DNA of 64,000 nucleotides from Microbacterium maritypicum (GCF_008868125.1 NZ_WAAQ01000001.1:558001-622000); one strand, 5' to 3'; shown: positions 27,481 through 37,025, counted from the first letter of the stretch. Program-made: numbers and translations. The notes: generated by a model from the letters alone, not told the origin.

Positions 27481-29085
27481 ATGACAGACACCGACGAGCG
27501 CACAGCTCCTCCGACCAGACGTCAGCGCCAGGCCGCGAAGATCGCGGAGGCCGCATCCGGACCGATCGGCTGGATGCTGCTGAAGATCCTCCTGCTGGCC
27601 GTCGTCGACGCGATCGCGCTCTACGCCGTGTTCGTGCTCTTCGCCCAGCGGGAGTGGTTGATCCTCGGCATCGTCGTGGCGGTTGCCGTCCTCGTCAACT
27701 ACATCTACTTCTCCCGAAAGCGCATCGCCGCGAAGTACCTCACTCCCGGCATCATCTTCCTGGTCATCTTCCAGGTGTTCACGCTGCTCTACACCGGGTA
27801 CATCGGGTTCACGAACTACGGCACCGGCCACAACGGCACCAAGGACCAGGCGATCTCCTCCCTCCTCGCCTCGGCGCAGGAGCGGGTCGAGGACTCGCCG
27901 ACCTACCCCGTGACGGTCGTCGAGCAGTTCGGCACCTACGGTCTGCTCGTGACGGACCCGGAATCCGGCGACGCGCTCCTCGGTACAGCGCAACAGCCGC
28001 TGGAAGAGGTCGACGCCCGGTTCGAAGACGGCACGGCCGTCGCCGTCGACGGGTGGACCACACTCCCGCTCGCGACCGTCTTCACGCTCTCCGAAGAGCT
28101 GGAGAAGCTGTCGGTGCCGTTCAGCGACGACCCGAACGACGGCAGCCTGCGCGCCCCGGACGGGCAGAAGGGCTACCTGTACGTCTCGACGCTGGAGTAC
28201 GACGAGGCCGCAGACACCATCACCGACACCACGACGGGGACCGTGTACTCCGATACGGGTGATGGGGCCTTCACCGCCGAGGGCGGCGAGCAGCTGCTCC
28301 CCGGTTGGCAGACGACGGTGGGCTTCGACAACTTCATCCGCGCCGTCACAGACTCCTCCATCCGCGGACCGCTCATCTCGGTCACGCTCTGGACGTTCGC
28401 GTTCGCTCTGATCTCGGTCGCGACGACGTTCTTCCTCGGCCTTCTCCTGGCCCTGGTGTTCAACAACACCCGCATGCGGTTCCGCAACGGCTACCGGATC
28501 ATCCTGATCCTCCCATACGCGTTCCCCGCGTTCCTGTCAGCGCTCGTCTGGGCCGGAATGATGAACGAGAGCTTCGGCTTCATCAACCAGGTGATCTTCG
28601 GCGGTGCCGAGATCCCGTGGCTCACCGACCCCGCCCTCGCGAAGGTGTCGGTGCTGCTGGTGAACCTGTGGCTCGGCTTCCCGTACATGTTCCTCGTCTG
28701 CATGGGCGCCCTGCAGGGCATCCCCGAGGATGTGAACGAAGCCGCGGTGATGGACGGCGCGAACCCGTGGCAGGTCTTCCGCCGGATCAAGCTGCCGCTG
28801 CTGCTGGTCACCGTCGCGCCGCTTTTGATCTCGTCCTTCGCGTTCAACTTCAACAACTTCAACCTGATCTACATGCTCACGAAGGGTGGTCCGCGCTTCA
28901 GCGACGTGTCCATCCCCGTCGGGCACACCGACATCCTCATCTCGATGGTCTACAAGGTGGCCTTCACGGGGCAGACGCGTGACTACGGTCTGGCGTCGGC
29001 CTTCACGATCCTGATCTTCATCGTGGTCGCCACGATCTCGATCATCAGCTTCCGCAAGACCAAGGCCCTCGAGGAGCTGAACTGA
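27481..29085 (+). CDS. malF: maltose/maltodextrin ABC transporter permease MalF
   Basis: A 534-residue permease, far longer than usual sugar permeases. After three N-terminal helices there is a large extracytoplasmic region (roughly residues 105-285, starting at GYIGFTNYGTGHNG), which corresponds to the P2 loop that defines MalF. The C-terminal transport domain carries the EAA motif EAAVMDGANPWQVFRRIKLP. GAGGATGAC precedes the ATG. No malK follows, so an ATPase encoded elsewhere must serve this importer. Confidence 0.9.
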   Translation: MTDTDERTAPPTRRQRQAAKIAEAASGPIGWMLLKILLLAVVDAIALYAVFVLFAQREWLILGIVVAVAVLVNYIYFSRKRIAAKYLTPGIIFLVIFQVFTLLYTGYIGFTNYGTGHNGTKDQAISSLLASAQERVEDSPTYPVTVVEQFGTYGLLVTDPESGDALLGTAQQPLEEVDARFEDGTAVAVDGWTTLPLATVFTLSEELEKLSVPFSDDPNDGSLRAPDGQKGYLYVSTLEYDEAADTITDTTTGTVYSDTGDGAFTAEGGEQLLPGWQTTVGFDNFIRAVTDSSIRGPLISVTLWTFAFALISVATTFFLGLLLALVFNNTRMRFRNGYRIILILPYAFPAFLSALVWAGMMNESFGFINQVIFGGAEIPWLTDPALAKVSVLLVNLWLGFPYMFLVCMGALQGIPEDVNEAAVMDGANPWQVFRRIKLPLLLVTVAPLLISSFAFNFNNFNLIYMLTKGGPRFSDVSIPVGHTDILISMVYKVAFTGQTRDYGLASAFTILIFIVVATISIISFRKTKALEELN

Positions 29086-29086
29086 C

Positions 29087-30025
29087 ATGAGCACCACCAG
29101 CCCCACCACCGAGCGATCCGCCGCCACTCGCTCCACCGATGGCGTGCAGAGCCTCGCCCCCCGCCGTCGCAGCTTCGGCGCCTGGTTCGCCGACACCGGA
29201 TGGCGCCACCTCGTGGCGATCGTCGTGAGTGCGTTCGCCCTGTTCCCCCTGCTGTACGTGATCTCCGCCTCGCTGAACCCGAAGGGGACGCTGACGGGAT
29301 CGAACCAGCTCTTCTCCGCGATCGGGATCGACAGCTACGTGCGCATCCTGAGCGACCCGCAGAACCCCTACGGCACGTGGTTCCTCAACACGCTGCTGAT
29401 CGCGGTGGTCACCGGAGCGGTCACCGTCTTCATCGGTGCCTGCGCGGCATATGCCTTCTCGCGCATGCGGTTCGCTGGACGCCGTGTGGGGCTCGTGACG
29501 ATCGTGGTCGTGCAGATGTTCCCGCAGCTGCTCGCCGTCGTCGCCATCTTCCTGCTCATGTCGACCCTGGGGGACTGGTTCCCCGCGATCGGTCTGAACA
29601 CCCACACCGGTCTGATCCTGGTGTACCTCGGGGGAGCGCTCGGGGTGAACACGTACCTGATGTACGGCTTCTTCAACACGATCCCGAAGGAGATCGACGA
29701 GGCGGCGCGCATCGACGGCGCCGGTCACGCGCGCATCTTCTTCACGATCATCCTGCGTCTGGTCGCTCCGATCCTCGCGGTGGTCGGGCTCCTGTCGTTC
29801 ATCGGCACGGTCAACGAGTACGTGATCGCGAGCGTCATGCTCGTCGACGTGGATCAGCAGACCCTCGTCGTCGGACTCACCAAGCTCGTGGCGAACCCGC
29901 GCTACGCGGACTGGTCGGCCTTCTCCGCCGGTGCGGTGATGGCGGCGATCCCGGTGATGATCCTCTTCCTCTTCCTGCAGAAGTACATCGTCGGTGGGCT
30001 GACCGCCGGAGCGACCAAGGGCTGA
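29087..30025 (+). CDS. malG: maltose/maltodextrin ABC transporter permease MalG
   Basis: A 312-residue permease with six helices, EAA motif DEAARIDGAGHARIFFTIILR and the characteristic C-terminus QKYIVGGLTAGATKG shared with MalG. It starts one base after the malF stop. A hairpin follows the gene. Confidence 0.92.
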   Translation: MSTTSPTTERSAATRSTDGVQSLAPRRRSFGAWFADTGWRHLVAIVVSAFALFPLLYVISASLNPKGTLTGSNQLFSAIGIDSYVRILSDPQNPYGTWFLNTLLIAVVTGAVTVFIGACAAYAFSRMRFAGRRVGLVTIVVVQMFPQLLAVVAIFLLMSTLGDWFPAIGLNTHTGLILVYLGGALGVNTYLMYGFFNTIPKEIDEAARIDGAGHARIFFTIILRLVAPILAVVGLLSFIGTVNEYVIASVMLVDVDQQTLVVGLTKLVANPRYADWSAFSAGAVMAAIPVMILFLFLQKYIVGGLTAGATKG

Positions 30026-30032
30026 GCGCATC

Positions 30033-30062
30033 CTGCGGGTGTCGCCTCGGCGACGCCCGCAG
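30033..30062 (+). terminator. hairpin after malG
   Basis: CTGCGGGTGTCGCC pairs with GGCGACGCCCGCAG (one G-T pair) around a minimal loop, nine bases after the malG stop codon region. No T-run; likely the operon's 3' end by position. Confidence 0.6.
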
Positions 30063-30100
30063 CCGCGCGGGCGGTTCTCCCGCTCTCTTGTCTCGCATGC

Positions 30101-30119
30101 TACCTTGTCATGCATGACA
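30101..30119 (+). promoter_or_regulatory. padR promoter with palindromic operator over the start codon
   Basis: TACCTT (30101-30106) ends seven bases before the ATG. TGTCATGCATGACA (30106-30119) is a perfect 14-base palindrome whose centre includes the ATG itself. A PadR dimer bound there would cover both the transcription start and the start codon. Confidence 0.65.
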
Positions 30120-30446
30120 GCCGATGTCGGCGCCCAGATGCGCAAGGGAGTGGTCGAGTACTGCGTGCTCGGCCTGCTCGCGCGGGAGCCTATGTACGGA
30201 TGGCAGCTGGCTGAGGCTCTCACCGGCGCCGGCCTGATCGCCAGCATCGGCACGCTCTATCCGCTGCTGGGGCGGCTGCGTGACAACGGCTGGGTCAGTA
30301 CGTTCGATCAGCCGTCCGAGTCGGGCCCGGTGCGCAGGTACTACCGGCTCACCGAGGTCGGCGTCGATCAGCTCGAGCGATTCCGCGCCCAGTGGGCACC
30401 GTTCGCCTGTGTCGTCACGGGCATCGTCGGAGAGGGACGATCATGA
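30114..30446 (+). CDS. PadR-family transcriptional regulator
   Basis: A 110-residue winged-helix regulator of the short PadR class. The conserved blocks MRKGVVEYCVLGLLAREPMYGWQ, GTLYPLLGRLRDNGWV and RRYYRLTEVG are all present. It is coupled (ATGA) to a HAAS-domain membrane protein, a very common PadR partner; the pair probably responds to envelope or drug stress. Likely autorepressed through the palindrome at its own start. Confidence 0.92.
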   Translation: MTADVGAQMRKGVVEYCVLGLLAREPMYGWQLAEALTGAGLIASIGTLYPLLGRLRDNGWVSTFDQPSESGPVRRYYRLTEVGVDQLERFRAQWAPFACVVTGIVGEGRS

Positions 30447-31099
30447 CCGAAACCACCGCTGTCGCCCTGCGAGAGGACTTCCTCACACGACTCGATGAGG
30501 CGATGCGCGGATTACCGCACGGCATCGCGACGGACATCCGCGGGGGCATCGTCGAAGAGCTCCAGGGACTCGACGCCGAAGCCACGGCCGTGCGCATCGC
30601 TCAGCTCGGCGATCCCGGCGCGATCGTCCGCGAGGCACAGGCCGAGCTGCCGGCGGGTTCGCCTCTCGCGGTGCCGACGACCGCGTCCGCACCGTCGGCA
30701 CCGGGTCCGTCGACGACGTCCACGCGCGGGTTCGCGATCGCCGCGGCTCTGACGCTGAGCGTCGGCGGGATCGTCGTGCCGATCGTCGGGTGGTTCGTCG
30801 GTGCCGTGCTCGTGAGTCTGAGCTCGCTCTGGAAGACGGGGGAGAAGGTCGTGGCGATCGTCGTGCCGTTCGTCGCGGGCGGTCTGTCGATCCTCGTCAT
30901 CTCGACGATGGTCACCATCTCCGTGTGGGAATCGAGCGGCAGCTCCTCGGGAACAGGAACCCCGCCGCCCGCCAACAATCCGTTGCTTCCTGCGTGGTAC
31001 GACATGATCTGGGGCGGTCTCGCGGGAATCGGCATCCTCCTCATCCCGCTCTCGGGTCTCTGGCTGCTCTGGCGCCTGCGCGGTCGCGTCGCGCGCTGA
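30443..31099 (+). CDS. HAAS-domain membrane protein
   Basis: A 218-residue protein. Residues about 10-70 form the HAAS-type helical domain with the LGDPGAIVREA signature; a Ser/Pro/Thr linker follows, then four hydrophobic helices (about 96-118, 122-135, 137-160 and 188-210). HAAS proteins are regularly encoded after padR and act as membrane partners of the regulated system, mechanism unclear. ATGA overlap with padR. Confidence 0.8.
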   Translation: MTETTAVALREDFLTRLDEAMRGLPHGIATDIRGGIVEELQGLDAEATAVRIAQLGDPGAIVREAQAELPAGSPLAVPTTASAPSAPGPSTTSTRGFAIAAALTLSVGGIVVPIVGWFVGAVLVSLSSLWKTGEKVVAIVVPFVAGGLSILVISTMVTISVWESSGSSSGTGTPPPANNPLLPAWYDMIWGGLAGIGILLIPLSGLWLLWRLRGRVAR

Positions 31100-31158
31100 C
31101 TGCCGCGGAGCAACCGCCGCTGTCGGCGTTGCGCCCGGGCTCTCGCACCGTTCGGTCG

Positions 31159-31164
31159 TAGCGT
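31159..31164 (+). promoter_or_regulatory. -10 of a leaderless promoter (50-residue membrane protein)
   Basis: TAGCGT ends six bases before the ATG; the six bases GGAGGC also look like a Shine-Dalgarno sequence. Confidence 0.5.
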
Positions 31165-31170
31165 GGAGGC

Positions 31171-31323
31171 ATGGCACGCGTGGGTGGTCGCAACCTCGGG
31201 ATGAGCTGGTTCGCCGGCATCGTGTGCATCGCCATCATCGGAGCCCTGGTGTGGCTGTCGCTGCCGATTGTTCCCGTGCTCGCGCAGTTCGCCGGTGATG
31301 CACTGCGCAACGCGCTCCCCTGA
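31171..31323 (+). CDS. small single-helix membrane protein, 50 residues
   Basis: The frame reads MARVGGRNLGMSWFAGIVCI at its start, continues as one hydrophobic helix (about 13-32) and ends ALRNALP. Codon use is like the neighbouring genes, and a -10 hexamer sits at the exact leaderless distance. I do not recognise the family. The size, clean start and own promoter support a real gene. Confidence 0.65.
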   Translation: MARVGGRNLGMSWFAGIVCIAIIGALVWLSLPIVPVLAQFAGDALRNALP

Positions 31324-31439
31324 AACCCAAGAGACAGTGCGGTGTCCTCGCGTATGACGACACGTCGGCACGCCTCCGCGAGCGGCCGTTCGCGCGGAGG
31401 TACCCTCACAATGCACGTATCCGATGAGAGGCGCACCCC

Positions 31440-32459
31440 ATGAGTGACCCCGACGTTCCCCAGCCCGAGAAGCCGGCTGACGTTGACGACGTCGTCGGCA
31501 GTGCGAACGCGGGTCTGGATGCCGCCGCTGCCGCAGGTGCGGATGTTCCCGGTTCGAACGACGGCGTAGAGGAGAAGCCCGCCGCTGCGCCGGTCGATCC
31601 CGACCTCGCTGCGTTCGAAGAGGCCGAGCGCGATCACCCCGGGACTTTCGCGTCGCCGCCCCCGGCAGTGACCCCCGCTGCGTCCGTCGCGTCGAACGAC
31701 TACGCCGACGAGGTCAGGACGCGCGCCGACGCCGAGTCCTCCTCCTTCTTCCCTGAGCCGGTCATCGGAGAGCCCGTCGCGTTCGGTCATGAGCAGTCGG
31801 GCATGGCGGGTGCCGCCTACGCCCAGTACGGCGATGAGGCCGACACGCGCGTCGTGCCGTCCGAACCGCTGGTCGCTGCAGCCGCGGCACAGCCGCAGCC
31901 CATCTTCGTGCAGGCTCCCGAGCCGCCCCGCGACCGCGGAAACCGTGGCACCGCGGGAGCCATCGGACTCCTCGCGACGCTCGTCTTCGCGGTGCTGTAC
32001 CTCGGGGCGGCGCTGGGGCTCGGCGCGATCTCCGGTGATGTGACCGGGGAGAACATCGGGCAGACCGCGATCGCTCCGCTGACGACTTGGGGATTCTGGA
32101 CGCCCGTCGTGGTCTTCTTCCTCGGCTTCTGGCTGCTCGGTGCGATCATCAACCGCGGTCGCTGGGGACTCTGGGTCGTCTTCGGCATCATCGTCGGCGT
32201 CATCGCCTATGGAGGACACATCCTCGGCCAGCTGTTCGAGGCGCCGTTCTGGAAGCTCAGCGCGAGTCAGGGGCTCGACCTCGTCGGAGAGCAGCTGCTC
32301 GCCCCGCTCGCGATCGCGGCCTTCGTGTTCGCCCGTGAGCTGACCATCTGGTTCGGAGCCTGGGTCGCCCGCAGCGGTGCCCGCAAGACCGAGCTGAACG
32401 CCGAGGCGCAGCGCGAGTACGAGCGCACCCTCGAAGCCGGCCCGACGCTGTCGAGGTAA
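31440..32459 (+). CDS. hypothetical membrane protein with long disordered N-terminus
   Basis: A 339-residue protein. The first 165 or so residues are Pro/Ala/Glu/Asp-rich and probably disordered in the cytoplasm; four membrane helices follow (about 179-202, 220-238, 243-266 and 280-305) and a short charged tail. Family not recognised. GAGAGG precedes the ATG and TACCCT (31401-31406) may be its -10. A strong terminator follows immediately. Confidence 0.75.
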   Translation: MSDPDVPQPEKPADVDDVVGSANAGLDAAAAAGADVPGSNDGVEEKPAAAPVDPDLAAFEEAERDHPGTFASPPPAVTPAASVASNDYADEVRTRADAESSSFFPEPVIGEPVAFGHEQSGMAGAAYAQYGDEADTRVVPSEPLVAAAAAQPQPIFVQAPEPPRDRGNRGTAGAIGLLATLVFAVLYLGAALGLGAISGDVTGENIGQTAIAPLTTWGFWTPVVVFFLGFWLLGAIINRGRWGLWVVFGIIVGVIAYGGHILGQLFEAPFWKLSASQGLDLVGEQLLAPLAIAAFVFARELTIWFGAWVARSGARKTELNAEAQREYERTLEAGPTLSR

Positions 32460-32473
32460 TCACGAACTCCACC

Positions 32474-32959
32474 ATGCCGAACCCCCGCGGACCCGAGTCC
32501 GCGGGGGTTTCGGCTGTCCTGGCGGTCGTGCTCGCCACCATCAGCTTCTTCGCGCTGGCGGTCTTCGGGCTCGGAGCGCTGAGCATCGCCACCGACACGG
32601 ACATCATCGCGGTACCGGACCTCGGGCAGACGCCTGGGGTGATCGGGATGCTGGCCGCCGTGGTCTCGTTCGCGCTCATGCTGTGGTCGACGCTGCGTCG
32701 ACCACAGCCGTCGTATGTCGCGACGATCGCGATCGCCCTGGTCGCAGGTCTCGTCCATCTGGCAGCCGTATGGGTCGGTGTGCTCATCGCCGCGGGGAGC
32801 TTCGTGCTCGCAACCGCGGTCGCAGGTCATCTCGTGCGCGGGGGAGCGAGTGCGGTGCTCGTGCTGGCGGCGCTGATCGCCGCGTGGGGCGGGATCGCGC
32901 TGCGTCGCACCCGTGCCGAGCATCCGCGGTGGCCGTGGGAGCGCGACGACGACGAGTGA
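32474..32959 (+). CDS. hypothetical multi-helix membrane protein
   Basis: A 161-residue protein with four hydrophobic segments (about 12-35, 53-72, 80-100 and 103-138) and an acidic C-terminus. The ATG lies 14 bases after the preceding stop, and the codons for residues 3-12 coincide with a perfect terminator stem. A GTG at 32528 would avoid the hairpin but cut into the first helix. Either the protein is made from read-through transcripts or the annotated start is wrong. Family not recognised. Confidence 0.6.
   Translation: MPNPRGPESAGVSAVLAVVLATISFFALAVFGLGALSIATDTDIIAVPDLGQTPGVIGMLAAVVSFALMLWSTLRRPQPSYVATIAIALVAGLVHLAAVWVGVLIAAGSFVLATAVAGHLVRGGASAVLVLAALIAAWGGIALRRTRAEHPRWPWERDDDE
32480..32509 (+). 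terminator. rho-independent terminator overlapping the next gene's first codons
   Basis: AACCCCCGCGGAC and GTCCGCGGGGGTT form a perfect 13-base stem with loop CCGA, followed by TTTC. It ends the transcript of the gene stopping at 32459. Confidence 0.85.
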
Positions 32960-33029
32960 CCCGCGAGTGATCGTTCCCCTCCCGCCCCGCCGGGAGCGGG
33001 AAATCGCGACGGCGACGGGCGACGCGCCG

Positions 33030-33035
33030 TACGCT
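33030..33035 (+). promoter_or_regulatory. -10 of a leaderless promoter
   Basis: TACGCT ends six bases before the GTG of the next gene and decides that start among several possible ones. Confidence 0.55.
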
Positions 33036-33041
33036 GGTGGG

Positions 33042-33689
33042 GTGGAGCGTTCGTTGGAGACGCAGGTGGACCAGGCCGTCGAGGCATGGTTGCGCTGGGT
33101 GCCGCGCTGGGAGCCGGCCACCCACCGTGGTCGCGTCGCGCCGTGTCGCCGATGTCTCGGATCGCCCATCCTCTCGGCAGCCGGCATCGGGGCGAACGTG
33201 CCGCACGGTGTGCAGCACGGGTTGTCCACGCGGATCAAGACCATCGTCGATCACGCCGTTGCGGAGTACACCGCACGGAATCTGCCGATGCTGCAGCGCG
33301 AGCTCGATCAGCAGGCCGCGCGCAACCGCGCTCGCAGCTACCGTCCGGCCGAGGATCTCGATCCCGAGTTCGACGGTCTGCCCCTCGACCCCGACCCCGT
33401 GCCAGGGGCTCCGTTCCTGTTCACCATCGCCGGGCTGGCCGACGACTCCGCCGCCGAGTTGCCCGCTCTTCCTCCGCTGACGGAGGAAGCCAAGGTCGCC
33501 CTCCGGCAGGAGGTCGCCCTCGCCGACGAGTACGCCAACATGGTCGGACGCGAGATCTGCGGCATCCTGCTGCGGCACCGCATCTCGATCCAGGCCGCGA
33601 TCTCGCAGCATGTGGAACCGCAGATCGAGGCACTGCTGGCCGAGCTCACAGAGTCGCTGGACTCGCCGTTCGACCCCGACCTGCCCTGA
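33042..33689 (+). CDS. hypothetical protein with N-terminal CxxC
   Basis: A 215-residue soluble protein without recognised domain. A CRRC pair lies near residues 36-39 in a basic context; the middle is helix-rich and the end acidic. There is no signal peptide or membrane helix. GTG start chosen from the -10 placement; an open frame runs further upstream but with no start support. It lies directly before the str operon promoter. Confidence 0.65.
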   Translation: MERSLETQVDQAVEAWLRWVPRWEPATHRGRVAPCRRCLGSPILSAAGIGANVPHGVQHGLSTRIKTIVDHAVAEYTARNLPMLQRELDQQAARNRARSYRPAEDLDPEFDGLPLDPDPVPGAPFLFTIAGLADDSAAELPALPPLTEEAKVALRQEVALADEYANMVGREICGILLRHRISIQAAISQHVEPQIEALLAELTESLDSPFDPDLP

Positions 33690-33727
33690 CGTGTGCGGCC
33701 GACGCACACGGTCGGAGGGGCATTCAT

Positions 33728-33756
33728 TTGACCGTCAGGTTACGCGGCATTACACT
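33728..33756 (+). promoter_or_regulatory. str operon promoter
   Basis: TTGACC and TACACT are separated by exactly 17 bases. The predicted leader to rpsL is about 160 bases and contains small GC stems such as CCGGCA.CC.TGCCGG near 33796-33809. Confidence 0.82.
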
Positions 33757-33921
33757 TGATCAGGTGTGTGCACGCCTCTGCGTGTGCGCTGGGCGCCGGC
33801 ACCTGCCGGTCCGCCCCCACGGCATACCCATCACACCAAAAGCTCGTCGGTTCCGACGTGCCGGTGGGTCATGATGTGAAACCCATCACGCTGTCACCGT
33901 GCAGCACTATGAGGAGAGAAC

Positions 33922-34290
33922 GTGCCAACCATTCAGCAGTTGGTTCGCAAGGGTCGCTCGCCCAAGGTCACCAAGACCAAGGCACCGGCGCTCAAGTCGA
34001 ACCCGCAGCAGGCCGGGGTCTGCACCCGCGTCTACACCACCACCCCGAAGAAGCCGAACTCGGCGATGCGCAAGGTCGCTCGTGTGAAGCTCCGCAACGG
34101 CACCGAGGTCACCGCGTACATCCCCGGTGAGGGTCACAACCTGCAGGAGCACTCGCTCGTGCTCGTGCGTGGCGGTCGTGTCAAGGACCTCCCCGGTGTG
34201 CGTTACAAGATCGTCCGTGGCGCCCTGGACACCCAGGCAGTCAAGAACCGTAAGCAGGCTCGTTCCCGCTACGGCGCGAAGAAGGGTTGA
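33922..34290 (+). CDS. rpsL: 30S ribosomal protein S12
   Basis: A 122-residue S12. The decoding-site loops TTPKKPNSA and GGRVKDLPG are unaltered, with lysines at 43 and 88, the positions at which substitutions give streptomycin resistance; this is therefore the sensitive form. GTG start preceded by GAGGAGAG. First gene of the str operon. Confidence 0.97.
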   Translation: MPTIQQLVRKGRSPKVTKTKAPALKSNPQQAGVCTRVYTTTPKKPNSAMRKVARVKLRNGTEVTAYIPGEGHNLQEHSLVLVRGGRVKDLPGVRYKIVRGALDTQAVKNRKQARSRYGAKKG

Positions 34291-34295
34291 GTTAG

Positions 34296-34766
34296 ATGCC
34301 TCGTAAGGGACCCGCCCCGAAGCGCCCCGTCGTCAACGACCCGGTATACGGCGCACCGATCGTCACCTCGCTGGTGAACAAGATCCTCGTCGACGGCAAG
34401 AAGTCGCTGGCCGAGTCGATCGTCTACGGCGCCCTCCGCGGCGTCGAGGCGAAGAACGGTCAGGACGCCGTCGCCACGCTGAAGAAGGCGCTCGACAACG
34501 TGCGCCCGACGCTCGAGGTCCGCAGCCGCCGCGTCGGTGGCTCGACCTACCAGGTGCCGGTCGAGGTCAAGCCTCACCGCGCCAACACGCTCGCTCTGCG
34601 CTGGCTCGTGAGCTACGCGAAGGGCCGTCGTGAGAAGACGATGACCGAGCGTCTGCAGAACGAGATCCTCGACGCCTCCAACGGCCTGGGTGCCGCGGTC
34701 AAGCGCCGCGAGGACACGCACAAGATGGCCGAGTCGAACCGCGCGTTCGCTCACTACCGCTGGTAA
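34296..34766 (+). CDS. rpsG: 30S ribosomal protein S7
   Basis: A 156-residue S7 starting [10 protein letters not shown], with the [14 protein letters not shown] hairpin and the C-terminal AFAHYRW. It nucleates assembly of the 30S head. Five bases after rpsL; a 14-base hairpin separates it from fusA. Confidence 0.97.
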   Translation: MPRKGPAPKRPVVNDPVYGAPIVTSLVNKILVDGKKSLAESIVYGALRGVEAKNGQDAVATLKKALDNVRPTLEVRSRRVGGSTYQVPVEVKPHRANTLALRWLVSYAKGRREKTMTERLQNEILDASNGLGAAVKRREDTHKMAESNRAFAHYRW

Positions 34767-34774
34767 ACAGCTTC

Positions 34775-34807
34775 GCCCGCCCCTCGGCCACTCGCCGAGG
34801 GGCGGGC
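34775..34807 (+). other. intercistronic hairpin between rpsG and fusA
   Basis: GCCCGCCCCTCGGC pairs perfectly with GCCGAGGGGCGGGC around CACTC. No T-run, so more likely partial attenuation or an RNA-processing element than full termination. Confidence 0.72.
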
Positions 34808-34853
34808 ACCCCCTCTTCGCAGTACGACTGCTCCAAAAGATAAGGACACTCCT

Positions 34854-36968
34854 GTGGCACAAGACGTGCTCACGGACCTGAGCAAGGTCCGCAACATCGG
34901 CATCATGGCGCACATCGATGCCGGCAAGACCACGACGACCGAGCGCATCCTGTTCTACACGGGCGTCAACCACAAGCTCGGCGAGACGCACGATGGCGCC
35001 TCGACCACCGACTGGATGGAGCAGGAGAAGGAGCGCGGCATCACGATCACGTCTGCCGCCGTGACCTGCTACTGGAACAAGAACCAGATCAACATCATCG
35101 ACACCCCCGGCCACGTGGACTTCACGGTCGAGGTGGAGCGCTCGCTCCGCGTCCTCGATGGTGCTGTCGCGGTGTTCGACGGCAAGGAGGGCGTCGAGCC
35201 CCAGTCCGAGACCGTCTGGCGTCAGGCCGACAAGTACAACGTCCCGCGCATCTGCTTCGTCAACAAGATGGACAAGCTCGGCGCCGACTTCTACTTCACC
35301 GTCGACACGATCATCAACCGCCTGGGCGCCAAGCCCCTCGTGATCCAGCTGCCGATCGGCGCGGAGAGCGACTTCATCGGCGTCGTCGACCTGGTCGAGA
35401 TGCGCGCGCTGGTCTGGGCCGGAGACTCCAAGGGTGACGTCACCATGGGTGCCTCCTACGAGATCCAGGAGATCCCGGAAGACCTCAAGGAGAAGGCTGC
35501 GGAGTACCGTCAGCAGCTCCTCGAGACCGTCGCCGAGACCGATGACGCGCTGCTCGAGAAGTTCTTCGGTGGCGAGGAGCTCACGGTCGCCGAGATCAAG
35601 GGTGCGATCCGCAAGCTGACCGTCGCGAGCGAGATCTACCCGGTGCTCTGCGGTTCCGCGTTCAAGAACCGCGGCGTCCAGCCGATGCTCGACGCGGTCG
35701 TCGACTACCTCCCGAACCCGCTCGACGTGGGCTCGATCGAGGCGCACGACCCGAAGGACTACGACACGATCATCGAGCGTCACCCCGACGCCAATGACCC
35801 GTTCGCCGCCCTCGCGTTCAAGGTCGCCGTGCACCCGTTCTTCGGTCGCCTCACCTACGTGCGCGTCTACTCGGGTCACCTGGAGTCCGGTTCTGCGGTC
35901 GTCAACTCGACCAAGAACAAGAAGGAGCGCATCGGGAAGATCTTCCAGATGCACGCCAACAAGGAGATCCCGGTCCCCTCGGTCACCGCGGGAAACATCT
36001 ACGCGGTCATCGGTCTGAAGGACACCACCACCGGTGACACCCTGACCGACCCGGCAGCTCCGGTCGTCCTCGAGTCGATGACGTTCCCCGAGCCCGTCAT
36101 CGAGGTCGCGATCGAGCCGAAGACCAAGGCCGACCAGGAGAAGCTGGGTGTCGCCATCCAGAAGCTCGCTGAAGAGGACCCGACCTTCCGCACGGAGCTG
36201 AACCCCGAGACCGGTCAGACGACCATCAAGGGCATGGGCGAGCTGCACCTCGACATCCTCGTGGACCGCATGAAGCGCGAGTTCAACGTCGAGGCCAACG
36301 TCGGCAAGCCGCAGGTGGCGTACCGCGAGACGATCCGCAAGACCGTCGAGAAGCACGACTACACGCACAAGAAGCAGACCGGTGGTTCTGGACAGTTCGC
36401 AAAGATCCAGTTCACCATCGAGCCGCTCGACCTCGACTCCGAGAAGACCTACGAGTTCGTGAACGCCGTCACCGGTGGTCGCATCCCTCGTGAGTACATC
36501 GGTTCGATCGATGCCGGTTTCCAGGACGCGATGAACGTCGGTGTGCTCGCGGGCTACCCGATGGTCGGCGTCAAGGCGACCATCGTCGATGGTGCGGCTC
36601 ACGACGTCGACTCCTCGGAGATGGCGTTCAAGATCGCGGGCTCCATGGGCTTCAAGGAGGCCGCGCGCCGTGCCAACCCCGTGCTGCTCGAGCCGCTGAT
36701 GGCCGTCGAGGTCCGTACTCCTGAGGAGTACATGGGCGACGTCATCGGTGACCTGAACTCGCGTCGTGGCCAGATCCAGTCGATGGAAGACGCCGCAGGC
36801 GTCAAGGTCGTCCGTGCACAGGTTCCGCTGTCCGAGATGTTCGGCTACATCGGCGACCTGCGCTCGAAGACCTCGGGTCGTGCCGTCTACTCCATGGAGT
36901 TCCACAGCTACGCTGAGGTTCCCCGCGCTGTGGCCGACGAGATCGTCCAGAAGACCAAGGGCGAGTAA
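34854..36968 (+). CDS. fusA: elongation factor G
   Basis: A 704-residue translocase GTPase. G1 [14 protein letters not shown], the switch II region [11 protein letters not shown] and NKMD are intact, followed by domains II-V with the ribosome-tip loop region [15 protein letters not shown] start after AAGGAC. Central gene of the str operon. Confidence 0.97.
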   Translation: MAQDVLTDLSKVRNIGIMAHIDAGKTTTTERILFYTGVNHKLGETHDGASTTDWMEQEKERGITITSAAVTCYWNKNQINIIDTPGHVDFTVEVERSLRVLDGAVAVFDGKEGVEPQSETVWRQADKYNVPRICFVNKMDKLGADFYFTVDTIINRLGAKPLVIQLPIGAESDFIGVVDLVEMRALVWAGDSKGDVTMGASYEIQEIPEDLKEKAAEYRQQLLETVAETDDALLEKFFGGEELTVAEIKGAIRKLTVASEIYPVLCGSAFKNRGVQPMLDAVVDYLPNPLDVGSIEAHDPKDYDTIIERHPDANDPFAALAFKVAVHPFFGRLTYVRVYSGHLESGSAVVNSTKNKKERIGKIFQMHANKEIPVPSVTAGNIYAVIGLKDTTTGDTLTDPAAPVVLESMTFPEPVIEVAIEPKTKADQEKLGVAIQKLAEEDPTFRTELNPETGQTTIKGMGELHLDILVDRMKREFNVEANVGKPQVAYRETIRKTVEKHDYTHKKQTGGSGQFAKIQFTIEPLDLDSEKTYEFVNAVTGGRIPREYIGSIDAGFQDAMNVGVLAGYPMVGVKATIVDGAAHDVDSSEMAFKIAGSMGFKEAARRANPVLLEPLMAVEVRTPEEYMGDVIGDLNSRRGQIQSMEDAAGVKVVRAQVPLSEMFGYIGDLRSKTSGRAVYSMEFHSYAEVPRAVADEIVQKTKGE

Positions 36969-36976
36969 TCACCCTT

Positions 36977-37025
36977 CTGGGTTCCCCGCGGCGCCGAGCA
37001 CCGCGAAGCGCCGCGGGGTTCCCAG
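36977..37025 (+). other. stem-loop between fusA and tuf
   Basis: CCCCGCGGCGC pairs with GCGCCGCGGGG, and outside it CTGGG with CCCAG, separated by a TT/TT internal loop. An A/T-richer TCTACTAAACT (about 37051-37061) downstream could hold a tuf-specific -10. tuf thus probably has its own promoter in addition to read-through. Confidence 0.6.

Noticed and set aside
34269..36905. 878-residue minus-strand frame opposite rpsG and fusA
   Set aside because: Shadow of strongly biased fusA codons; the plus-strand genes are certain.
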